Shown: in pieces, positions 22,615-30,807 of the stretch
Layout of the letters: each line of letters begins with the position of its first letter
Numbering within the stretch: the stretch's first letter is position 1
DNA from: Candidatus Aenigmatarchaeota archaeon
GTDB lineage: Archaea; Aenigmatarchaeota; Aenigmatarchaeia; JACPZZ01
DNA: 33,931 nt
Direction: 5' to 3'
NCBI GenBank assembly: GCA_016202815.1
Contig: JACQNZ010000008.1
Span: 1 to 33,931 of the forward strand
Made by a program: the position numbers and the translations under genes
Notes under the pieces: generated by a model
Seen by the model: only the letters and a program-made list of their open reading frames with translations
Databases searched by the model: none
What the model was told of the DNA's origin: nothing

Positions 22615-23133
22615 AACCTTGGAAACCTTTAGCCTGAACTCTTCGAGTGTGCCGTCGTTTATTACCCTGTAATCGGCCATATCAAACACCTTTTCAATCC
22701 CGATCTCATCCTGCCTTTTTTCCTTCAATTCGAAATCTCCAATATTTTTCGGATCCCTGTCTTCGCCGCGTTTTTTTAGCCTCACAAATCTGGCACTTTT
22801 AGGCGCGTCTATTAAAATAACAGACACATCCCCGACCGTCCTCAGGGTTTCAATTTCCTCCTCATTTCTTACGCCGTCGACACAGACAATTTCAGAATTC
22901 ATTTTTTTGATGGCTTCGGCGGTTTTTTTTGCCACTACGTCCCTGCCAAACTTTTTCCTCAAATCAATGCCGACTATTTCAAGAGCCGTGTTGTTCACTT
23001 CCAGCCCGCGCCTTCTCACTTCATCCCGCACCACAGAACTCATGGTGAATACCGGCACACCGTGCCCCGCTATTACCCTGCTTGCTTCCCCTTTCCCGGC
23101 GCCGGGCATGCCGGCCAGGCAGATTATCTTCAT
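22591..23133 (-). CDS. UPF0200-type P-loop nucleotide kinase (dephospho-CoA-kinase-like)
   Basis: The 180-residue protein has a P-loop G-M-P-G-A-G-K-G (8-15), the V-R-D-E-V-R-R-R-G-L-E helix typical of archaeal UPF0200, and a lid-like R-x-x-R region (K-S-A-R-F-V-R-L-K-K-R-G-E-D-R-D). The physiological substrate is not established. I prefer ATG 23131-23133, which forms an ATGA overlap with the upstream Nudix gene and matches the family start M-K-I-I. An ATG two codons earlier exists. Confidence 0.82.
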   Translation of the reverse strand: MKIICLAGMPGAGKGEASRVIAGHGVPVFTMSSVVRDEVRRRGLEVNNTALEIVGIDLRKKFGRDVVAKKTAEAIKKMNSEIVCVDGVRNEEEIETLRTVGDVSVILIDAPKSARFVRLKKRGEDRDPKNIGDFELKEKRQDEIGIEKVFDMADYRVINDGTLEEFRLKVSKVLANVGHV

Positions 23134-23570
23134 TCCCATCCGTCCTCGCTAAAAAACCCAATATCGGAATTTTCTATGACCCTTTTTACATAATCTATTG
23201 TATTGGGCGGCAAACCGTTCACCGGAAACCATCTTACGTCATCGCATTTGTTCGGCTCCATATTTTTTATTTCGCCGCTGTATTTGCATGTTTTTATGAA
23301 AACAGAAAACCTCTCGTAATCTGGGCTTTCACACCCCCTGTGCATTACGTGGATAACTTCCAGGTCTTTAGGTTCAACGGTTATACCAATTTCCTCTTTC
23401 GCCTCTCTTGCCATCGCTGAGAACAGCGATTCTCCGCCATCGATATGTCCCGCTACCAAACCGTAATTTCCGTCCATGAAACCTGTGTTAAATCGGCGCA
23501 GCATCAGAACTTTCCCGTTTCTTCTCAATATCAGATATACTGCGCACACAAGTTTGAAATGTTTGCTCAT
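23130..23570 (-). CDS. Nudix hydrolase, canonical Nudix box
   Basis: The 146-residue protein has a complete Nudix box, G-H-I-D-G-G-E-S-L-F-S-A-M-A-R-E-A-K-E-E followed by I-G-I, so metal-dependent hydrolysis of a nucleoside diphosphate derivative is likely. The N-terminal C-A-V-Y-L-I-L-R-R-N-G-K-V-L-M-L-R-R and G-N-Y-G-L-V-A-G-H are typical of MutT-like enzymes. ATG 23568-23570 overlaps the previous TAA by one base (TAATG), so it is preferred over an ATG four codons upstream. Confidence 0.9.
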   Translation of the reverse strand: MSKHFKLVCAVYLILRRNGKVLMLRRFNTGFMDGNYGLVAGHIDGGESLFSAMAREAKEEIGITVEPKDLEVIHVMHRGCESPDYERFSVFIKTCKYSGEIKNMEPNKCDDVRWFPVNGLPPNTIDYVKRVIENSDIGFFSEDGWE

Positions 23571-24199
23571 TATCCGTTCCACTCCTCAAAAAATTCTTTT
23601 AAAAACAGCCCCATGAATTCGTGCCTCTTGACAGCCATCTTTCTCGCCGTTTCCGTGTTCATCCTGTCCTTTAGCAGCAAAAGCTTTTCATAAAAGTGGT
23701 TTATGGATGTGGATTTTTTTATTTTCTCCTGCGGCGCATTAAGTTCCGGCTTTATCGAGGGGTCGTGATAAGTAATTTGGTTCGACACGCCGTACTGTGC
23801 GCTTCTGATTATGCCCATCGCACCAATCGCATCCAGCCTGTCGGCGTCCTGCACAACCTTCCCTTCTATGGTACCCATTTTATCGTCGTGGTTAACGCCT
23901 TTGAAAGATATTTTTGAAATTATGGCATTTACTTTATCTTTTGTAACACTGTCCAGACCCGTTTCGTCCATCCATTTTTCAACAACGCCGCTTTTATAAT
24001 TTTCCGTTTTCCAGTCCTCTACATCGTGCAACAAAGCGGACAATTCTATTACAAAGGGATCCCCGCCTTCCATTTTCGCTATCTTAATCGCATTTCTCCG
24101 CACGCGGTCGATGTGGGAAAAATCATGGCCCGTGGAATCTTTCTCACAGTGTTCTTTGACGCGTTTTTCCACACTATCCAACATTTGTTTTTTGTCCAC
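23570..24199 (-). CDS. HD-domain metal-dependent phosphohydrolase (YpgQ/YedJ-like)
   Basis: This 209-residue protein shows H25-x3-H29 (G-H-D-F-S-H-I-D-R-V), H58-D59 (L-L-H-D-V-E-D-W-K) and D-A-D-R-L-D-A-I-G-A-M-G-I, the full signature of the YpgQ/YedJ group, of which YpgQ is a nucleotide pyrophosphohydrolase. Start GTG at 24197-24199, 4 nt after the upstream stop. It sits in a tight minus-strand operon. Confidence 0.88.
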   Translation of the reverse strand: MDKKQMLDSVEKRVKEHCEKDSTGHDFSHIDRVRRNAIKIAKMEGGDPFVIELSALLHDVEDWKTENYKSGVVEKWMDETGLDSVTKDKVNAIISKISFKGVNHDDKMGTIEGKVVQDADRLDAIGAMGIIRSAQYGVSNQITYHDPSIKPELNAPQEKIKKSTSINHFYEKLLLLKDRMNTETARKMAVKRHEFMGLFLKEFFEEWNG

Positions 24200-24203
24200 A
24201 TAA

Positions 24204-24479
24204 TCACCTGGGGCGTTTTTTGTAGGATCTGTTGAGCCACCACTTCTTCAAGACGGGCATTGTTAGCGTTGATAATAGGTAACCTATGGTTGGCACAAGG
24301 GCGACAACAAACGGGCCAGGCGTATTGATGTAAAGCAGGAACAGGGTTATTGTGGCGTAAGTCGCAGCGGCTATGATAACGCGCCTGGTTCCACTGGTCT
24401 CCCACGCTTTATCGGCTTCAACGCGCGCGTTTCTTTTCTTTATTTTTTCCATTTCCCCGGAAATTTTATTCGTGTCCAC
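24204..24479 (-). CDS. Small two-helix membrane protein
   Basis: The 91-residue protein has a charged N-terminal helix (G-E-M-E-K-I-K-K-R-N-A-R-V), then D-K-A-W-E-T-S-G-T-R-R before two membrane helices (about 40-57 and 61-77) and a basic tail. The W-E-T-S-x-x-R-R pattern ahead of paired helices occurs in small prokaryotic membrane proteins of unknown function. The start is uncertain: GTG 24479 is used; a TTG at 24488 or ATG at 24452 are alternatives. Confidence 0.7.
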   Translation of the reverse strand: MDTNKISGEMEKIKKRNARVEADKAWETSGTRRVIIAAATYATITLFLLYINTPGPFVVALVPTIGYLLSTLTMPVLKKWWLNRSYKKRPR

Positions 24480-24489
24480 TAAAACCAAC

Positions 24490-25617
24490 TCAAAGATTAT
24501 TGCTTATTATATCAACGGCCCTGTCTATTTCACTCTTACTTACATCCAACGCGGGAAATAAGACGGCCCGGAAAAGGAACGCGTCTAGAAGGAGCCCTTC
24601 ATCGCGGCATTTCTTTTTGAGGTTTATGTTCTTTACCCAGAACCCGGCGCACAGGCCTTTGCCAGACGGATTTGAAAATTCCGAAAGCCTTTCCATCAGG
24701 TAGTAACCGCTTCTTTTTGACCGTTCGACGAGTTTGTTTTTTTCCATATAATGTATGTTCGCTATCGAAGTCTCGACAGCCAGCGGCTGCCATCCGAAAG
24801 TTGAATAATTGCTGAAATCAAAACGCATGGACTCGGCGATCTTGTTGTCCGCAACAGCCGCCCCTATGGGAGCGTAACCGGAACTGAAGCCTTTGGCCAC
24901 CGTTATTATGTCCGGTTTAATTTCGTAATTTTGGAATCCGAACCATTCACCGGTGCGCCCGAAACCGGTTGCTACCTCGTCAATGATCATGACGGTATCC
25001 GTTTTGTCGCACGCCTCGCGGACAGACTGGAAAAAGGATTCCGGCGGCACGACAACGCCCAGGTTGCATATTACGGGCTCGGATATGAACGCGCACACGT
25101 TTTTCTTTTTTATATTGTTAACAACGGACTCGGTCAATTTGTCCCAATTGGACATAGAGAGAGGATTTATCCTGAGATAATTGTCCGGATAAGGCCCGAA
25201 TTTATTTTCATGCAATCCTACGAGAGCCATGCACGCGAAAGATTGGCCGTGGTAGGCGTTCTTAAAGGCGATGAAATTTTTTCTCCTGTTGTAAGCTTTG
25301 GATATTTTTAATGCAAGTTCAACGGCCTCGGTCCCGCCGGTCGCGCGGAAACAGGTTGCGTCCAGGCCGGTTACGGATGCAAGTTTCTCACCGAGTTTCT
25401 CCCACCCGTCGTAGTTGTACGTGGGGCTCACATAGGTCGGGCCGCTGAATTTCCTGATAGAATCCGTGATAACTTTTTTGTTCCAGCCCGCGTTCCCGAC
25501 GCACCAGCCCGCGAGGAAGTCCAGATACCTCTTTCCGCTCTTGGATATTACGTAGCTGTTTTTAGAATTGGCGACATCCAAATACGGGGCAGCGTACCTG
25601 AAAACGTATTCTGGCAT
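24490..25617 (-). CDS. Class III PLP-dependent aminotransferase
   Basis: This 375-residue fold-type I enzyme has the cofactor-phosphate loop G-G-T-E-A-V-E (94-100), D213-E214 of I-I-D-E-V-A-T-G-F-G-R-T-G, and the Schiff-base lysine K242 in V-A-K-G-F-S-S-G-Y-A-P-I-G-A. It is slightly shorter than typical omega-amino acid or acetylornithine aminotransferases (about 390-430). The substrate cannot be inferred. It heads the operon of membrane protein, HD, Nudix and kinase genes. Confidence 0.92.
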   Translation of the reverse strand: MPEYVFRYAAPYLDVANSKNSYVISKSGKRYLDFLAGWCVGNAGWNKKVITDSIRKFSGPTYVSPTYNYDGWEKLGEKLASVTGLDATCFRATGGTEAVELALKISKAYNRRKNFIAFKNAYHGQSFACMALVGLHENKFGPYPDNYLRINPLSMSNWDKLTESVVNNIKKKNVCAFISEPVICNLGVVVPPESFFQSVREACDKTDTVMIIDEVATGFGRTGEWFGFQNYEIKPDIITVAKGFSSGYAPIGAAVADNKIAESMRFDFSNYSTFGWQPLAVETSIANIHYMEKNKLVERSKRSGYYLMERLSEFSNPSGKGLCAGFWVKNINLKKKCRDEGLLLDAFLFRAVLFPALDVSKSEIDRAVDIISNNL

Positions 25618-25661
25618 AAAAACACTTGGGTTTGATTTTTATTAAACTAGGTTTGTTTGAT

Positions 25662-25773
25662 TGCCTGGGGCGAGAATTGAACTCACGACCTCCCGAGACC
25701 ACTTCATAGCCAAACGGCTCATCACTCATAATGAACTTATGAGTCGGGCGCTCTACCGCTGAGCCACCCAGGC
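25662..25773 (-). tRNA. tRNA-Met(CAT) with a ~40-nt intron in the anticodon loop
   Basis: Acceptor GCCTGGG/CCCAGGC, D arm GCTC...GAGC, anticodon stem CCCGA/TCGGG, T arm GTGAG-TTCAATT-CTCGC. The loop begins CTCATA(A), anticodon CAT; overall form matches elongator Met, though a lysidine-type Ile2 (agmatidine in archaea) cannot be excluded. The intron is 25698-25737 if cut after position 37, or one base shifted (25697-25736), which would restore the standard loop CTCATAA. No clean BHB is seen for either. The intron shares TGAGTGATGAG and CTATGA with the tRNA-Leu D-loop insertion. Confidence 0.9.
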
Positions 25774-25790
25774 ATCTTACTTTTTGATCG

Positions 25791-25821
25791 TTCTTGATCA
25801 AACTTCTTATAAAGAAGTTTG
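25791..25821 (+). repeat. 31-nt palindromic repeat upstream of tRNA-Met
   Basis: TTCTTGATCAAACTTCTTAT plus the following AAAGAAGTTTG matches 31751-31781 at 30 of 31 bases. CAAACTTCTT and AAGAAGTTTG form a perfect 10-bp hairpin around ATA. In this copy the centre reads TATAAA and lies 36-41 nt before tRNA-Met, so it may also serve as the TATA box. Confidence 0.8.
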
Positions 25822-25822
25822 T

Positions 25823-26491
25823 TTAAATTTGTTTCTTTAGGAGCGCACACACGTTCTTTGAAAAAGTCTTGACAGGCAGTTTGTAAGACTCTTCCGGGAA
25901 CAGTTTTAACACCCTGAAACCCGCCCTTTTTGCCAGGTATCCCATCTCGCCGTACGCGAACATGTGATAGTACCTCTGGTAGGCCGTCCCTTTATGGTTC
26001 CAGGCAACGTACCGGTCTGCTTTGCGAAAAATAAATCGCGGCTGCGTCTTGTTCCACGCCGTTACTAACGCAATTCCGTTGGGTTTCAGCACGCGAAAAA
26101 CCTCTCCGAAGGCCTTTAACCGTTTATCTTCCGAGTCCAGGTGATGGAAAACCGCCACGGACAGCGCATAATCAAAGGTGTTGTCTTTGAACGGTAAATC
26201 GAGGCAATTGGCCCTTATCAGTGGAAAGCTGACTTTGTTTTTGTCGGTATTCTTTTTAGCCCAGCGCAACATCTGTCCGCTCGCGTCCACACCGACGCAT
26301 CTGAACCCGTGCTTCGCGAAAACTATTGAATACGCCCCGTTGCCGCAACCGACGTCAAGAAGTTTTCCCTCAGGCCACGATTTGGCGTATTTTTCGGGGT
26401 TGAATATTACAAAAGGATTCTGCCTAAGATGGTACCAGCCTTCAGCTATCGAATCGTAAACATTTTCAATGTTCGCATCTGTTAACGGCAT
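25823..26491 (-). CDS. Trm9/ABH8-like class I SAM methyltransferase
   Basis: This 222-residue protein has N-E-N-V-Y-D-S-I-A-E-G-W-Y-H-L-R near the start, SAM motif L-L-D-V-G-C-G-N-G (44-52), G-V-D-A-S and the motif A-L-S-V-A-V-F-H-H-L, all as in Trm9-type tRNA methyltransferases. Those enzymes esterify the cm5U wobble base made by the Elp3 pathway. The divergent neighbour is Elp3, 34 nt away, which strengthens the call. ATG 26489-26491 gives a normal start; the frame extends to 26578 without homology and would overlap elp3. Confidence 0.82.
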   Translation of the reverse strand: MPLTDANIENVYDSIAEGWYHLRQNPFVIFNPEKYAKSWPEGKLLDVGCGNGAYSIVFAKHGFRCVGVDASGQMLRWAKKNTDKNKVSFPLIRANCLDLPFKDNTFDYALSVAVFHHLDSEDKRLKAFGEVFRVLKPNGIALVTAWNKTQPRFIFRKADRYVAWNHKGTAYQRYYHMFAYGEMGYLAKRAGFRVLKLFPEESYKLPVKTFSKNVCALLKKQI

Positions 26492-26525
26492 ACGCTTATC
26501 TTGCTTTGGGAACGTATTTAATCGC

Positions 26526-27932
26526 ATGGAACTTGCAGCAGTGAAAAAGAAAGTCCGCACAATATCGGGTGTGAGCATCGTTGCCGTAATGACAAAGCCG
26601 TTGCCATGCCCCGGAAAATGCGTTTATTGCCCGGGCGGCGTGGATAAAGAGATTCCGACCCCGAAAAGTTATCTGCCTAAGTCTCCTGTCGTAATGCGCG
26701 CCGCACGCGACGCTTACGACCCGTACAAACAGGTGGAATCGCGCCTAAGGGCGTTGAAGGCGATGGGTCACATCACGGACAAGGTGGAAATTATAGTTAT
26801 GGGCGGAACGTTCATGGCAGCGCCTGTCCAATACAGGCACGATTTCATAAAAGGCTGTTACGACGGCCTGAATGGATTTGTTTCTGCGTCGCTGGAGGAC
26901 GCCAAAAATTACAACGAAACGGCAGAAAACAGGTGCGTCGCAATGTGCATTGAGACGCGGCCGGACTGGGCGCTGGAATACCAGATCAACCAGATGCTCA
27001 GCTTCGGCGCGACACGGGTTGAGTTGGGCGTGCAGATTCCAGACGATGAAAATTACAAATTAACAAAGCGCGGCCATACAGTGGAGGACGTGATAGAATC
27101 AACACGCCTGCTCAGGGATTCCGGTTTCAAAGTCTATTATCATTACATGTGCAACCTGCCCGGATCCGAACTAAAAAAGGATTTTGAAATGTTCAAAACG
27201 TTATTCGAAAACCCGGACTTCCGGCCCGACGGCGTGAAAATTTATCCGTGCTTGGTTTTGGAAAACACCGAATTGCAGCAATGGTTCGACGAGGGAAAGC
27301 ATTACGCCTACACTAACAGTGAATTAATAGAACTGCTGGGCAGAATAAAATCGCTGGTTCCGCGTTACGCAAGAATATCGCGCGTCATGCGCGACATACC
27401 GGCAGAGTATGTGGTAGGCGGCACGAAATACTCCCACCTGCGCGACGCCGTGAAAGCGCACATGGCCCAAAAAGGCGTGAAGTGCGCCTGCACAAGGTGC
27501 CGCGAAGTCGGCTACAGCTTGTTACAGGGAAAGCGCGTGGACGAAACCGCAATAAAACTTTCCAGGATAGACTACGAAGCGTCTGGCGGTCATGAAATTT
27601 TCCTCGGTTTTGAAGACGCAAAGAACGATATTTTACTTGGGCTGCTGCGATTGCGTTTCCCGTCCCGTTCGTTCCGTCCTGAGATAACGCCGGACACGGC
27701 ATTGGTCAGGGAAATACACGTGTTCGGAAAGGAAACAGGGATAGGTTCGTCATCGTCTACGGAACAATTTCAACACAGGGGATACGGCCGCAGGCTTTTG
27801 GAAGAGGCGGAAAAAATATCCAAAGAAAATGGAATGGCAAAGATTGCGGTTATCTCGGGCGTGGGCGCCCGCGCGTATTACCGTAAACTCGGTTACATTC
27901 TCGAAGGCGCGTATATGGTGAAAAAACTATGA
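26526..27932 (+). CDS. elp3: Elp3, tRNA wobble-uridine carboxymethylase (radical SAM/GNAT)
   Basis: The 468-residue protein has the radical SAM cysteines C28-x3-C32-x2-C35 (C-P-G-K-C-V-Y-C-P-G-G), the SAM-domain segments G-G-T-F-M-A and E-T-R-P-D, the Elp3 hallmark V-E-L-G-V-Q, and a C-terminal GNAT domain with H-R-G-Y-G-R-R-L-L and a final A-Y-Y-R-K-L-G-Y. Archaeal Elp3 alone forms cm5U34 in tRNA from acetyl-CoA. ATG 26526 is used; 19 extra residues upstream look non-homologous. Confidence 0.96.
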   Translation: MELAAVKKKVRTISGVSIVAVMTKPLPCPGKCVYCPGGVDKEIPTPKSYLPKSPVVMRAARDAYDPYKQVESRLRALKAMGHITDKVEIIVMGGTFMAAPVQYRHDFIKGCYDGLNGFVSASLEDAKNYNETAENRCVAMCIETRPDWALEYQINQMLSFGATRVELGVQIPDDENYKLTKRGHTVEDVIESTRLLRDSGFKVYYHYMCNLPGSELKKDFEMFKTLFENPDFRPDGVKIYPCLVLENTELQQWFDEGKHYAYTNSELIELLGRIKSLVPRYARISRVMRDIPAEYVVGGTKYSHLRDAVKAHMAQKGVKCACTRCREVGYSLLQGKRVDETAIKLSRIDYEASGGHEIFLGFEDAKNDILLGLLRLRFPSRSFRPEITPDTALVREIHVFGKETGIGSSSSTEQFQHRGYGRRLLEEAEKISKENGMAKIAVISGVGARAYYRKLGYILEGAYMVKKL

Positions 27933-28687
27933 CAGAGGAAAAAGTGTATTTCAAAACTCCGAAAGGAAACGCATTGTGCGGCGTATTGTCGCGCCCGGAC
28001 AAGAAGCACGATTCTGTTGTTGTAATTTGTCACGGTTTCAGGTCCAGCAAAGACGGAAAATCCTCTCCACAGCTGCAGAAGATATTAAATGGAAGGAACA
28101 TCGCCACGTTCAGGTTTGATTTTTTTGGCCATGGAGAAAGCGACGGGAAGTTTGAGGACATAACAATCTCCGAAGCCGTCGAAGACGTATTGGGCGCTAT
28201 ACGTTTTGTCAAGGCTGCCGGATATTTGAAAATCGGGCTTATTGGCACGAGCTTCGGCGGCATAAGCAGCATTATGGCAGCGTCCAAATCAGAAGATCTC
28301 GGTGTCCTTGTTTTGCGCGCTCCCGTTTCCAATTACGAAGAAAAGGAGCTTTCCAAGAGGGGTGCAGGCGGCATTAAGGAATGGAAAGAAAAGGGATACG
28401 TTGAATACGACGATGAAGGAAGGAAATTCAAATTAAAGTACGCATTTTTCGAGGATTTCGGGAATAACAACGGTTACGAGGCCGGTAAAAACATAAAAAT
28501 CCCGACGCTGATCATCCACGGCGATAATGACGACGTCGTCCCTTTAGAACAAAGCATCAAGCTTTCCAAAATCATCAGTAATTGCAAATTGGAAATAATC
28601 AAAGGTGCGGGTCATGATTTTAGCGATGAAAACGATTTTATCAGAACACTCGAATCGGCAGCCAATTTCATCACAACCAAACTATAA
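27929..28687 (+). CDS. Alpha/beta hydrolase
   Basis: The 252-residue protein has the oxyanion-hole H-G (35-36), nucleophile elbow G-T-S-F-G-G with S108, a D in H-G-D-N-D-D-V-V-P and H in G-A-G-H-D-F-S. It resembles the serine aminopeptidase S33/acylhydrolase group. The start overlaps the elp3 stop as ATGA, so it is translationally coupled, but a role in tRNA modification is not implied. The 3' end overlaps the convergent gene by 6 nt. Confidence 0.88.
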   Translation: MTEEKVYFKTPKGNALCGVLSRPDKKHDSVVVICHGFRSSKDGKSSPQLQKILNGRNIATFRFDFFGHGESDGKFEDITISEAVEDVLGAIRFVKAAGYLKIGLIGTSFGGISSIMAASKSEDLGVLVLRAPVSNYEEKELSKRGAGGIKEWKEKGYVEYDDEGRKFKLKYAFFEDFGNNNGYEAGKNIKIPTLIIHGDNDDVVPLEQSIKLSKIISNCKLEIIKGAGHDFSDENDFIRTLESAANFITTKL

Positions 28688-29545
28688 TGCAGCCTTTATC
28701 GCCTTCGGTATGTAATCTATCATCTTGTAGGCGGTCAACCCCTCGCCCCAGTATTTTGCGCACAAATCGCCCGCGAGCCCGTTGATGTAAGCTGCTGCGC
28801 CTGCGGCGGAAAACGAATCAGCGCCGCGCGCCAGCAAAGAACCGCATACGCCCGCCAGCGTATCACCCGTGCCGCCTTTTGTCATGTAAGGATTTCCCGT
28901 CTTGTTAATCGCAACCCGCCCGTTGGACGCAATTACGTCCACATTCCCTTTGAGTACAATTGTTATCCCCAGTGACCCGGATAATTCTTTTGCAACAGCG
29001 ACCCTGCTTTGCAGCTCTGTCCCGACATCCCTGCATGAAAACATCTGCATCTCGTACGAATGCGGCGTTAAAACAGCGTTTTTGCCCCTCAAAACTTTGT
29101 GATTTTCAGGTATCAGCGCCTTAATCGCGTCCGCATCCACGACAATTGGTTTGGAAGCCCTGGAAATTATTTCCAACACGGCTTTGGTGGTATCCTTGTC
29201 GCGGCCCAACCCGTTGCCGATGACAATCGCATCGGCCCGCTCTGACAGCGTTAATATGTATTTGACGTGCGCCTTTTCCAGATAATCGCCTTTTAGCGGA
29301 TGCGTCATGATGTCCGGAGAGAACGACGCCATTGCATCCGCAGCCCGCTCGGGCGCAACGTTCCAGACCAGGTCGCAGCCCGACGCATACGCCGCCAGTG
29401 AAACAAGCGCCGGCGACCCTGTGTAAATGTGCGAGCCTCCGACAACGAGAAGTTTTCCGTAATCGCCTTTCTTCGCGGTTTTGTTCCGGGTTTTATAGAA
29501 ATCTTTCACAAGTTTAGCAGAGGTTTCCACCAAATGGTTTTTCAT
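28682..29545 (-). CDS. nnrD: ADP/ATP-dependent NAD(P)H-hydrate dehydratase
   Basis: This 287-residue ribokinase-like protein repairs NAD(P)HX. Landmarks are K-G-D-Y-G-K-L-L-V-V-G-G-S, G-N-G-L-G-R-D, V-V-D-A-D-A-I, L-T-P-H and the catalytic loop G-G-T-G-D-T-L-A-G. It corresponds to the dehydratase half only; the epimerase (NnrE) domain often fused in other organisms is absent. Confidence 0.93.
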   Translation of the reverse strand: MKNHLVETSAKLVKDFYKTRNKTAKKGDYGKLLVVGGSHIYTGSPALVSLAAYASGCDLVWNVAPERAADAMASFSPDIMTHPLKGDYLEKAHVKYILTLSERADAIVIGNGLGRDKDTTKAVLEIISRASKPIVVDADAIKALIPENHKVLRGKNAVLTPHSYEMQMFSCRDVGTELQSRVAVAKELSGSLGITIVLKGNVDVIASNGRVAINKTGNPYMTKGGTGDTLAGVCGSLLARGADSFSAAGAAAYINGLAGDLCAKYWGEGLTAYKMIDYIPKAIKAAL

Positions 29546-29557
29546 AATTGTATTATC

Positions 29558-30421
29558 TCACATCGCCATAATAATAATCCCTGTTATTACGGACGCGACG
29601 CCAGCATATTGGGATTTGGTCAGCCGTTCTTTCAATAGAATAAAGGAAAGTACGACAGTGACAAACACGGACGCCGACGCTATCGGCGAAACTACGGAAA
29701 GGTATTCGCTGCTTATTCCCAGGTTGTATGACAGTCCGCCGAACCAATTGAGCAGCCCCGCGGCCACGGCAATAAGCAAATAGTTCCTTGATATTTCCGG
29801 TTTCCCGCTGTTTCTGGAAAAGAAAAGCGCGGCCAGCATGAAAGTCTGCCAGACGCTGAAAAGGAAGCTGGCAGAAAGCCATCCGACCTCGTCGATTACG
29901 ATTTTGTTGAACGCGAGAGCCAACCCATAAAAAAGCATTGACAGCAGGGCTTCAGGAACGCCTTTCACGCTGTGCTTTTTTATCGCCGACCTGATGTCCT
30001 GAAATCTTGCCGCAACCAGGAATATGCCCGACATTATGAGCAACGCGCCGGCAACATGGTTCGCGGAAGGTGCCTGCTGGAAAAACAGAAAGCCTATGAA
30101 TATAGCGACCAGAGACCAGCTCGAAACGATCGGCGTGACAATCGAAACCTTACCCACCTGTATGCCTTTGTACATGGCTAAAAAACCGAGTATGATCAAT
30201 GCGGAAGGCGGGAACGACAGGAAGACGGCACGGTTGGTGAAATGTATGTTTCCGGGAAACGCAGCAACATACACCAGCATGGCCGCAAATATAGCGGCCT
30301 GCCCTATGGCAAGCGTCCTTATGTTTCCGATTTTCCTTACAGGGCCTACGGCAATGAAATCCGCAACGCCCCAGCTAATCATTGAAACCAAAGCCAGCAA
30401 CAACCCTTCGGTGAGCGCCAC
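29558..30421 (-). CDS. EamA/DMT-family transporter
   Basis: The 287-residue protein has ten predicted membrane helices arranged as two EamA repeats. The first starts W-G-V-A-D-F; the second ends with K-E-R-L-T-K-S-Q-Y-A-G-V-A-S-V-I-T-G-I, the usual DMT close. Start is GTG at 30419-30421. It lies 12 nt before nnrD on the same strand. Substrate unknown. Confidence 0.9.
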   Translation of the reverse strand: MALTEGLLLALVSMISWGVADFIAVGPVRKIGNIRTLAIGQAAIFAAMLVYVAAFPGNIHFTNRAVFLSFPPSALIILGFLAMYKGIQVGKVSIVTPIVSSWSLVAIFIGFLFFQQAPSANHVAGALLIMSGIFLVAARFQDIRSAIKKHSVKGVPEALLSMLFYGLALAFNKIVIDEVGWLSASFLFSVWQTFMLAALFFSRNSGKPEISRNYLLIAVAAGLLNWFGGLSYNLGISSEYLSVVSPIASASVFVTVVLSFILLKERLTKSQYAGVASVITGIIIMAM

Positions 30422-30487
30422 CGTATTAATTGGGAACGGAAAAAGAAATACGCGGGATGGGAAATTGAAATACGCGTCCGGCAGCCA

Positions 30488-30769
30488 TTACGCCGTGCCG
30501 TTTATCCTTTTTACGAACCTGTACAGCCCAGGATCCGTTCTCAATTGCTCATGCGGCACGTAAGCCGCCGCCACACCATGACACTCTGCACCCAAATTAA
30601 CAAGCGAAACCCTTTCCGGTTCGCCATCGCCCAACTCAGGGCCCCGTCTAAGGACCCACGTGCGTCCGCTGCCGTCTGTATAGCCTGCCAGAAACTCTAA
30701 AGATGTGGTGTGCAGATCCAAAACAGGCACAGGGTCTTTGACAAGCCTTTTGTTCTCATATCCTGACAT
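30488..30769 (-). CDS. Small hypothetical protein
   Basis: The 93-residue protein (M-S-G-Y-E-N-K-R-L-V...) has no membrane segment or recognised motif; it contains short beta-prone stretches (R-T-W-V-L-R-R, V-S-L-V-N-L-G). ATG 30767-30769 is used. A TTG at 30809-30811 would add 14 residues and overlap the upstream stop as TTGA. It could be read with the EF-Tu-like gene. Confidence 0.55.
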   Translation of the reverse strand: MSGYENKRLVKDPVPVLDLHTTSLEFLAGYTDGSGRTWVLRRGPELGDGEPERVSLVNLGAECHGVAAAYVPHEQLRTDPGLYRFVKRINGTA

Positions 30770-30807
30770 GGGCTTATTTTGCAAAAACGGAGATTTAAAA
30801 CGTGCGG

